Shown in pieces: positions 27,006 to 33,011 of a stretch of 33,011 nt of DNA. Made by a program: the position numbers and the translations under genes. Source of the stretch: a virus; IMG/VR virus record IMGVR_UViG_3300048131_000027, positions 1 to 33,011 of that record. One strand, 5' to 3'. The stretch's first letter is position 1, and each line of letters begins with the position of its first letter. A model generated the notes under the pieces. That model saw only the letters and a list, made by a program, of their open reading frames with translations, searched no databases and was not told where the DNA came from.

Positions 27006-28663
27006 TATACAGATCCATATGCTGTTACGTTACCGACTACAGTTAAGTTACCAGAACCATCTATCTTCATTTTGTTTGTACCATTAGAGGCAAACAATAA
27101 AGTGCCACCACTCTCTGTTATTGTCCAGTTGCCTAAATCTACAGTTGTAGCATTAAGAGTAGAAGCAGAGAATGACTGAGATCCAGAACCTGCTAGTTCA
27201 GCCTTAGTGTCTATCTCTGTCTGTAATCCATCTACGTTAGCAATAGTGTGATTGTGACTATCATCTGCGACTACAGTTGTTATACTAACATTACCTGTAC
27301 CATCAAAGTTAACATTACCTGACACATCGCCAGTAAGTGCTATATTACGAGCAGTAGCTAAGGCTGTAGCTGTAGAAGCATTACCTGTAACTGCACCCGT
27401 AACGTTACCAGTTAAGTTACCCTCAAATGTACCTGCTACAAATGTTTCACTTCCTACGCCCCACTTGTCTGTTGATTCTGTCCAGACTAGAGATTTATTA
27501 GCTTGTGTACCACGCTCAATAGTAATACCTGCATCCTGACTTGGTGTACCTGTCTCATCAGAATTAAGTGTGATAATATTGTCACCAATGTTTACAGTGT
27601 TAGAGTTTACTGTAGTAGTCGTACCATTTACTGTTAAGTTACCACCTACAATAACATCATCAAATGTTACGTCTTGGTTTGTAGCTAAGGAGATAACACC
27701 TGTAGAGCTATTGTAGCTGATGTTACCTGTAGCAGATATAGCGTTTCTAGCTCTGGCTGTAGTGTGATACAGATTAGATGAGCCTTCTGCTATAGTATCT
27801 GTATTACCCTGTGTAAAGCTCATGACACCAGAAGTACTGTTGTAGCTTAAACTTCCTGTAGCTGAGATAGCACCTCTAGCTCTAGCAGTTGTGTGGTATA
27901 GGTTGCTAGAACCCTCTGTAATATCGTCTGTGTCGTGGTTAGCTACACTTGAGACTGTACCTGTTACGTTACCCGTTAGAGCGCCTATAAAGCCTCCTGT
28001 GGACGATACAGTGCCACCTACAACAATGTTACCAGAGTTAAGAGTAACGTTAGCTGAAGCTATGGTTGTGTTGCCTGTTATAGCAAGAGTACCGCCTACT
28101 GTAGTATTACCTGTCACTGCTAGTGTACCCAGCGCTGAAGTAGCTGCACCATTTAAGCGTAAAGCTTCTACATTACCTGAAAAGATAGATAACTGATTAG
28201 AGTTATTGGTTAGTTTACCAAAGCTAACACCACCATCCTTAAGTAATACATCTCCACCATCTGTATCTAGTGTAATATCACCTACTACATCTAAAGTTAA
28301 ATCCCCATTAGATACAGTGTAAGTGTTATCTACAATAGTAGTATAACCATTTACACCTATGTTAGCTGTATCTGTATACAAAATACCATCAAAGAAACCA
28401 TCCTTGAATTGAGCTGCACTAGATCCTAAGTCAATAATGTTATTAGCTTTAGGTAAGAGTGTTGATGTTCCTACAATAATATCCTGACCTGGACCTACTT
28501 TAGTTACAGGTGCGCCTTGTCCTGCTGATCCGTCATGAGCGTGACCAGAGGATGCGTTAAATGCGCTTTCTACAGCGTTAAACTCTCCGTCTAAATCGTC
28601 TGCGTCAATAACGCTACCGTTAGCGATGTTGTTAGCCGTATCTTGGCGTGTATAACCTGCCAT
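27005..28663 (-). CDS. Tail fibre protein, 552 aa
   Basis: The N-terminus (MAGYTRQDTANNIANGSVID, then ADDLDGEFNAVESAF and HAHDGS) matches the virion-attachment start common in marine podovirus fibres. The shaft is a beta-rich repeat of phrases such as GNTTVGGTLAITGNTTIASA, with a 35-residue unit (EGSSNLYHTTARAR and onward) present twice. A further segment (DDVIVGGNLTVNGTTTTVNS, then GDNIITLNSDETGTPSQDAG) is, from memory, frequent in cyanophage and pelagiphage fibres. It probably forms a trimeric shaft. AGGATAA precedes the ATG. It lies between the tail-tube gene and the adhesin-like gene. Confidence 0.82.
   Translation of the reverse strand: MAGYTRQDTANNIANGSVIDADDLDGEFNAVESAFNASSGHAHDGSAGQGAPVTKVGPGQDIIVGTSTLLPKANNIIDLGSSAAQFKDGFFDGILYTDTANIGVNGYTTIVDNTYTVSNGDLTLDVVGDITLDTDGGDVLLKDGGVSFGKLTNNSNQLSIFSGNVEALRLNGAATSALGTLAVTGNTTVGGTLAITGNTTIASANVTLNSGNIVVGGTVSSTGGFIGALTGNVTGTVSSVANHDTDDITEGSSNLYHTTARARGAISATGSLSYNSTSGVMSFTQGNTDTIAEGSSNLYHTTARARNAISATGNISYNSSTGVISLATNQDVTFDDVIVGGNLTVNGTTTTVNSNTVNIGDNIITLNSDETGTPSQDAGITIERGTQANKSLVWTESTDKWGVGSETFVAGTFEGNLTGNVTGAVTGNASTATALATARNIALTGDVSGNVNFDGTGNVSITTVVADDSHNHTIANVDGLQTEIDTKAELAGSGSQSFSASTLNATTVDLGNWTITESGGTLLFASNGTNKMKIDGSGNLTVVGNVTAYGSV
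27683..27916 (-). repeat. Tandem protein-level repeat in the tail fibre
   Basis: Two copies of a 35-residue unit, residues 250-284 (27812-27916) and 293-327 (27683-27787), both opening EGSSNLYHTTARAR and continuing AISATG and SYNS. Period is 43 residues. Nucleotides differ at many third positions, so the duplication is old or kept by selection at protein level. Confidence 0.85.
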
Positions 28664-28675
28664 AAGAGTTATCCT

Positions 28676-30220
28676 TTATTGTCTATCATTCTGTGTAAAC
28701 TCAAGAAGTGCTGTATCTAGAGTAAATGCTGGGTTAGTTGTATTGTCTTCTATACGTATTGATATAGTCTTACCTGATCCTATAATCTGGTTCTGATAAA
28801 CTTTATCTAGTTCACCACCAAATATAGCTGTGCCGTACAAGGAAGTAACTGCTCCATATATAGCCGCAAAGACACCTGTACTTGTAATGGTGGTTGCTGC
28901 AGGTTGTATTAAGTTCTGGTTGTTAGAGCGAGTAAAGTCATACTTTAGTGATAAGTCTATGTTGAATGCGCCTTTAGGGTCAATGTATGTAGTTAGCTTA
29001 TAAAAAGTTTTACGTATCTGTGGATCTGATATAGGCATATAAGGTGATTCATATATAGCTTCTATGTTATCTCCATCAAAGGTATAACCTGTCTCCATCT
29101 TATATACGTAACCATCTTCATTACCAAATATAATAGTCTCTGAATACTCTGTATACTTAGAGTCTGCTACAAATGCTTTTATACCTGCTGTCTCACCCCA
29201 TGCTAAGTTAGCTGCACCTTGGTTAGAGAACTTAGTTACGAGTAATCCACGAGCAACTTTCTTTTGTTCTGACTGTGTATAGCCAAAGATACGATATTGT
29301 GCTTTCTCACGTATAACAATAGAGCAGAAGTTAGATGTACTTTGAGCAAAGTTATATACGTCATCAGCTATTGGGTCAGAAGCAACTTCAAGTGAGAAGT
29401 CACCAATTCTATCTGTAGCACCTAAGAGTCTAATACCATCAGGAGACATATACATAATGTCACCACCAACCTCTTGTATCGTATCAGGGTCTAAACAACC
29501 AATACCTTCTGTAATAGGGTTTAACTGGAAGTCAGCTAAAGTTGTACCAGAGAGACGTTGTATGTTGTTTCTACTGAATATGATAAGCTGATCACGGAAA
29601 GCAATAAGGCCAGTAATATCATGGCTTACATTTATAACACCACCACCATTAGCGGCACTAAAGTCACCTGAGTCTGAAGGTGCTGAGAAGTATAAGTTAG
29701 AACCCTTAGAGAAGAACACTGTAGTCTTAAACACCGCTACCTGTTCTGCACCCTGTAAGTCTGATAGAGAAGAGATAAACGATAGACTATTAGCTGTATC
29801 ATTAAACAGCGCTGGGTAGTTAGAACCGTCTACCATTATAATGAAGTCACCTGCTCCAAAGTTATACTCAGCACTACGGATCTTACCGCCTAAAAGTGCT
29901 GCCTTACCTAGTGAAGACCAAGTACCACCAGAAGATCTATGGTATTCAGTTTTAGGTGTAGAAGCTCCATCACTTCTAGCCGCTATATACTCCCCAATGT
30001 TAGCTACTTTAACACCTAGTACACGGCCTGTTCCTGGTACAATGCTGTTTGTTGCTTTTATATAGCCTAATACTTTACTGTAACCGCCTGATCTAGCTGG
30101 TTCAAAGTTCTGCAGTATAGTAGCAGAACCAACAGCATTAGCACCCTGTTGTAGAGGGCTGAGATTAGAGATGAGGCCACCCTTAAACTCAATAGGAAAT
30201 GTCTGCCAATTAGTAGCCAT
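28676..30220 (-). CDS. Tail tube/nozzle protein, T7 gp12-like, 514 aa
   Basis: Begins MATNWQTFPIEFKGGLISNL, followed by SPLQQGANAVGSATILQNFE and RSGGYSKVLGY, the typical opening of podovirus tail-tube proteins of the T7 gp12 / P22 gp10 type. The rest is strand-rich with repeats that suggest a beta-propeller (FIIMVDGSNYPALFN; DQLIIFSRNNIQRLSG; GGDIMYMSPDGIRLLG). At 514 aa it is shorter than T7 gp12 (about 794). It lies directly after the gp11-like adaptor with a TGATG overlap, as in T7. P22-type stabilisation protein is the alternative name for the same role. Confidence 0.78.
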   Translation of the reverse strand: MATNWQTFPIEFKGGLISNLSPLQQGANAVGSATILQNFEPARSGGYSKVLGYIKATNSIVPGTGRVLGVKVANIGEYIAARSDGASTPKTEYHRSSGGTWSSLGKAALLGGKIRSAEYNFGAGDFIIMVDGSNYPALFNDTANSLSFISSLSDLQGAEQVAVFKTTVFFSKGSNLYFSAPSDSGDFSAANGGGVINVSHDITGLIAFRDQLIIFSRNNIQRLSGTTLADFQLNPITEGIGCLDPDTIQEVGGDIMYMSPDGIRLLGATDRIGDFSLEVASDPIADDVYNFAQSTSNFCSIVIREKAQYRIFGYTQSEQKKVARGLLVTKFSNQGAANLAWGETAGIKAFVADSKYTEYSETIIFGNEDGYVYKMETGYTFDGDNIEAIYESPYMPISDPQIRKTFYKLTTYIDPKGAFNIDLSLKYDFTRSNNQNLIQPAATTITSTGVFAAIYGAVTSLYGTAIFGGELDKVYQNQIIGSGKTISIRIEDNTTNPAFTLDTALLEFTQNDRQ

Positions 30221-30909
30221 CAGTAATGAACTCGTCTATCTCTTAGGTATTCTGTACGGTTAATGTTTAAGGATCTCATACTTTTAATGCCGTCCTTAAA
30301 CTTGCCTTGCGATAGCTGTGCAGATTGAGTGTCACCTCTAAATACATAAGCATAATACATAGCGCCATCTACTATTATATGTCTGTATGACTCTGGTATA
30401 GAAGCAACGTCTGATGCCTTCTCCATATCAACACCATTAGTGTAATACTCATATATTACTTCATAGGCTTTATCTGGGGATGGTACAAACAGTAATTCTC
30501 TACTTGGCGCACGTACAACATACTGTGGTACACTTCTTACATCTGAGCTAGAGTTATACTCTACATCTGCGTGTTTGTCAAGATATTCTTCATAATTCAA
30601 CACTTTAAGACGTTTAGTATCTACGTTAAGAGTATCATCACGTTTTAACCTAAAGCTATTCATATTAATAGTCTTACTGTCGTAAGGCATACTGTAACGT
30701 ACCTCACCTGCAGTTAGAACTTCTGTCTCTTCTGCGTGATTCCAAGGCCACTCAAATTCTTCTTGGTGTATATGTCTTATAGAAGCATTAACAGCATCTT
30801 TGGTAAGGTTGTAATAACCCTGTGCTGTAGCAAAGTTAGATGTAGTCAGTTCTACTTCGTTAAGTCTTCTGTTAACATCATTAACTAACCCGATAAAGTC
30901 ATAGGCCAT
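30220..30909 (-). CDS. Tail adaptor protein, T7 gp11-like, 229 aa
   Basis: Tail tubular protein A / head-tail adaptor expected to join the portal to the tail nozzle. The start MAYDFIGLVNDVNRRLNEVE, then a helical region (YYNLTKDAVNASIRHIHQEE) and FEWPWNH, is characteristic of gp11-type proteins. A strand domain follows (GEVRYSMPYDSKTINMNSFR; RELLFVPSPDKAYEVIYEYY), and a C-terminal helix pair (SYRHIIVDGAMYYAYVFRGD). Length of 229 aa is slightly above T7 gp11 (196). AAGGAGAA lies well placed before the ATG. Portal and capsid genes are expected to the right, outside the window. Confidence 0.83.
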   Translation of the reverse strand: MAYDFIGLVNDVNRRLNEVELTTSNFATAQGYYNLTKDAVNASIRHIHQEEFEWPWNHAEETEVLTAGEVRYSMPYDSKTINMNSFRLKRDDTLNVDTKRLKVLNYEEYLDKHADVEYNSSSDVRSVPQYVVRAPSRELLFVPSPDKAYEVIYEYYTNGVDMEKASDVASIPESYRHIIVDGAMYYAYVFRGDTQSAQLSQGKFKDGIKSMRSLNINRTEYLRDRRVHY

Positions 30910-30911
30910 TC

Positions 30912-31229
30912 TTATTTCTCCTTAACACGTACAAATACTGAACGCTCATATTGTAAGCCTTCTACTGTAGTGATTTTACATGTAACTTTGTATCTAACGT
31001 TATTAGTGCCAAGAGATAAACGTATTGTTGCTACGGTGAGTGTATTAGTCTTTTGTACCATCTGTAGATTATTAACAACTTCACCTGCATCTATCAGGGT
31101 CTTAGTACCGTCAGAGTCATCTATAAACCATGAAACACCTGATATAGTATCATCACCCAAAAAGCGTGACCAATCAATACTATAATCTAATACTTCGTCT
31201 TTATCTTTATCAGGCCATTTATATGACAT
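30912..31229 (-). CDS. Ig-like minor structural protein, 105 aa
   Basis: The opening SYKWPDKDKDEVLDYSIDWS, followed by FLGDDTISGVSWFID and a final VRYKVTCKITTVEGLQYERS, is a pattern I recall in many siphovirus and podovirus structural clusters: W-x-D-K-D-x-DE-x-LDY-x-IDW, then a strand-rich Ig-like sandwich ending in ERS. The exact role is unsettled; minor tail or head-completion proteins have this fold. It lies just before the tail adaptor. AAGGA precedes the ATG. Confidence 0.72.
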   Translation of the reverse strand: MSYKWPDKDKDEVLDYSIDWSRFLGDDTISGVSWFIDDSDGTKTLIDAGEVVNNLQMVQKTNTLTVATIRLSLGTNNVRYKVTCKITTVEGLQYERSVFVRVKEK

Positions 31230-31240
31230 TCGTATATTCC

Positions 31241-31924
31241 TTATGCTGCAATACGTACAACTCTATCTGTATTAGTCGCTTCAATTAGTACTGTTCTATT
31301 TCTTGGATCTGCAGGTATATTAATAGTATACCCCTGATTAGTTGGTGCTATAAATACAACACGTCTTCTGTCGAAGCTTGCTTTAAGACTTTCATAGTCA
31401 AACTGTTGTGTTGCTACAGTTAAGCTACCAGAGAATATGTTTAGTGGTACGCCTACTACTTCTAGTATAACCTGTGTAGATACATTAAGTGTACCAATAG
31501 CTATGCTAGATGAAACACCTACAGGTAAAACAAGAGCCTTAGCTTGTATATTTGACCCTGTTCCTACAGTAGCTGTAAGCGCTGGGCTAGTGATGCTTGT
31601 GTTAGCATCTGCCAATACTGTAGTTGTACCTAGATTAGCCTGAGAGTCAACCCCTGAAGGTGCAACATTAGCATTTGCAACAACTATTGTAGTACCTAAA
31701 GAAGATGTAGCAGATGTAGACTCACTAAGTGTAACACTCTTGGCAGTGACGACTACAGAGCCGATGCTAATAGTATTTGATGAACCTGTCAAGCTAAAGT
31801 TAGCATGAGCTACTACATTAATACTTCCTACACTACTTGTAGCAGGTACACTCTGTGCAATAAGACGTGTCTCTAATGTTGTAGAGAATGGTCCTGATGC
31901 AAAGGGAGAGATACCAAAGAACAT
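31241..31924 (-). CDS. Structural protein with seven 22-residue repeats, 227 aa
   Basis: Begins MFFGISPFASGPFSTT. Residues 19-172 are seven tandem units of 22 residues, set by Gly at 33, 55, 77, 99, 121, 144 and 166. Each reads roughly A-x-(8-10)-x-(S/T)-x-(V/L/I)-G-(S/T)-x-x-V-x-A. This predicts repeated beta hairpins or a beta-solenoid. The last 55 residues form a separate small domain (RRRVVFIAPTNQGYTINIPA; RTVLIEATNTDRVVRIAA). No named family. Its position between the collar fibre and head-tail genes suggests a virion surface or decoration role, by inference. AGGATAA precedes the ATG. Confidence 0.68.
   Translation of the reverse strand: MFFGISPFASGPFSTTLETRLIAQSVPATSSVGSINVVAHANFSLTGSSNTISIGSVVVTAKSVTLSESTSATSSLGTTIVVANANVAPSGVDSQANLGTTTVLADANTSITSPALTATVGTGSNIQAKALVLPVGVSSSIAIGTLNVSTQVILEVVGVPLNIFSGSLTVATQQFDYESLKASFDRRRVVFIAPTNQGYTINIPADPRNRTVLIEATNTDRVVRIAA
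31412..31870 (-). repeat. Seven-unit 66-base coding repeat
   Basis: Encodes residues 19-171 of the 227-aa protein. Anchor glycines fall every 22 residues, with one 23-residue step between 121 and 144. Units share SVGSINVVA, SIGSVVVTA, SLGTTIVVA, NLGTTTVLA and AIGTLNVST-type cores. DNA identity between units is low, so it is a protein repeat and not a recent DNA expansion. Confidence 0.82.
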
Positions 31925-31935
31925 GTTTTATCCTA

Positions 31936-33011
31936 TTAAGTTTTCATAATATAAGCTAATGCCATGTAGGCTGGTTTGTTATCAAATGCAGAGCCAGAAC
32001 CTGTAGAGCCTGTTGTACCTGAGATAGTGTGCGAGTGGTTTCCGTTAGCATTAATAGTTAGTGTGTGAGTATGCGCACCTGCAGAATTAGTAGTTAAAGT
32101 ACCACCACGTCCATAACCTGCTTGGTTTCCTTGATTACCACTATTTTGTGGGTAAGCCAAACTACCTATAGATGATATAGTATGCGTGTGCGCACCAGCA
32201 CTAGCAGTAGATCCAGTGTGAGCGTGACTACCTGTAGTATTGGTTGTACCAGAGAAACTGTGAGTGTGGCTTGGTATGTTGCCTGTAGCTAGAGTAACAC
32301 TATCTTGGCCTCCAGTACTTAATTCATTAGATGTTGTTGCACCTCTAATAAACTTATTAGTTAGATTAGGTGTTCCGTTTGTACCGTCACACAAAGCCCA
32401 GCCAGAGGGTATTGCTGAAGTCTGTCCAGACCACATAACAATAACACCTTGAGGCACACCTTCAATTCCTGTTAAGTTTGCACCACTGCCTGTGAAGGAT
32501 GTTGCAGATACTGTGCCTGTAACAGTAACACCTGTACTAGTTGTTCTTAAACGTTCAGCATTGTTTTCATAGAGTTTAACAAAACTTCTTGTACCACTAT
32601 AGTCTTGAACCATAGTTGTTTCGTTTACCCCATCTGAACCTTCGCCTTGGAAGAATACGTCGCCACCAGCATGAGCCAAGTTTCTGAAGTAAGTATCTGT
32701 GCCATTGAAGCTTATACGGTAATCTGAACCGGCACCAAAGTATAAATAGTCATTGTCACCTAGTTTAGTGTAGTTATTTCCCCATTCTTGCACTTCTGAG
32801 CCAGCACAAACTACTCTGAACTGGTCATTTTGATGAAACTGCAAATAGGTATTAGTATCGCCACTGTGACGAATTGCATTTGTACCTGTAATATCTATGT
32901 TACCAGTTACAGTACCACCAGCTTTTGGTAAAGCGGCGTTAGCTGTGTTGGTTGTGTTAGTTAGCGTTCCATTTCTTGCGGCTATGTCTACACCATCTAC
33001 TGTACCTGATA
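31936..33011 (-). CDS. Tail fibre with C-terminal tail-collar domain, 5' truncated by window edge
   Basis: The frame is open to the right edge of the window (reading NTANAALPKAGGTVTGNIDI and RHSGDTNTYLQFHQNDQF), so the TTG at 32844 is internal and the gene starts outside. The N-terminal part seen is fibre-shaft repeat (PKAGGTVTGNIDITG). The middle carries phrases such as RLRTTSTGVTVTGTVSATSF. The C-terminus is a phage tail-collar domain: VIVMWSG, then IPSGWALCDGTNGTPNLTNK, FIRGA, and the closing YMALAYIMKT. Between them lie five H-x-H motifs (HTH, HAH, HTH, HTH, HSH). In T4 long-tail-fibre tips such motifs bind metal in a trimer. Likely a receptor-contacting short fibre. Confidence 0.88.
   Translation of the reverse strand, partial: SGTVDGVDIAARNGTLTNTTNTANAALPKAGGTVTGNIDITGTNAIRHSGDTNTYLQFHQNDQFRVVCAGSEVQEWGNNYTKLGDNDYLYFGAGSDYRISFNGTDTYFRNLAHAGGDVFFQGEGSDGVNETTMVQDYSGTRSFVKLYENNAERLRTTSTGVTVTGTVSATSFTGSGANLTGIEGVPQGVIVMWSGQTSAIPSGWALCDGTNGTPNLTNKFIRGATTSNELSTGGQDSVTLATGNIPSHTHSFSGTTNTTGSHAHTGSTASAGAHTHTISSIGSLAYPQNSGNQGNQAGYGRGGTLTTNSAGAHTHTLTINANGNHSHTISGTTGSTGSGSAFDNKPAYMALAYIMKT

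Noticed and set aside
27891-28196. 101-aa plus-strand frame opposite the tail fibre
   Set aside because: Its Val/Pro/Thr-rich low-complexity content is the mirror of the fibre repeats; the minus-strand fibre gene explains it.
31412-31870. About 66-base periodic repeats that could suggest a CRISPR array
   Set aside because: The repeat is in the protein sequence only; the DNA units are diverged, in frame and without conserved repeat-spacer structure.
31936-32844. Start of the tail-collar gene at the TTG at 32844
   Set aside because: The frame stays open with fibre-like sequence to the right window edge, so the gene begins outside the window.
1-33011. Phage-encoded single-subunit RNA polymerase expected of a T7-like phage
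   Set aside because: No gene in the window has its motifs or size; it may be absent or lie outside the window, so no claim is made.

Overview
The window is a 33 kb internal piece of a tailed double-stranded DNA phage genome. It is AT-rich, almost gap-free, and cut inside a gene at both ends. The best fit is a short-tailed (podovirus-like) phage of marine bacteria, probably of the HMO-2011 type known from SAR116 and Roseobacter-clade hosts. The reasons are the marine auxiliary genes (B12-dependent ribonucleotide reductase, glutaredoxin, MazG, PhoH), T7-like replication and tail proteins, and a family-A DNA polymerase with a DnaJ-like zinc insert. From memory, that insert was reported for phage HMO-2011. 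The assignment rests on gene content and motifs, not on a database search.

Plus strand, 1-16533, is the early/middle module. It opens with a 5'-truncated DNA cytosine methyltransferase (1-1170). A run of microgenes follows (1172-3641), including a helix-turn-helix protein, a zinc ribbon resembling the N-terminus of the RNR repressor NrdR, and two tiny membrane proteins. Next come a tyrosine integrase (3644-4561), a Zn/TOPRIM primase and a separate DnaB-type helicase, DNA polymerase A, a possible ssDNA-binding protein, a Cas4/RecB-like Fe-S nuclease and a T7-type endonuclease I. The nucleotide block holds a DUF3310 protein, MazG, class II RNR and glutaredoxin. An endonuclease VII-like nuclease, PhoH and a small last gene close the module. 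Most neighbours overlap as ATGA or TAATG, so translation is probably coupled along long polycistrons.

Minus strand, 16534-33011, is the late tail/ejection module, transcribed right to left. It begins with a tail-collar fibre gene running off the right edge. Then come a protein of seven 22-residue repeats, an Ig-like minor structural protein, a gp11-like tail adaptor, a gp12-like tail tube/nozzle protein, two more fibre or receptor-binding proteins, a small membrane protein (holin candidate), a hendecad-repeat structural protein, a lambda-R-like muramidase, a three-TM membrane protein, and three large or conserved virion proteins ending with a 1129-aa internal/ejection protein.

The two modules converge with no spacer at 16533/16534. 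Hairpins that look like the two terminators lie inside the opposing coding sequences. Terminase, portal, capsid and any phage RNA polymerase are not in this window. No stretch over 300 bases lacks a gene, and I see no tRNA, CRISPR array or insertion sequence.
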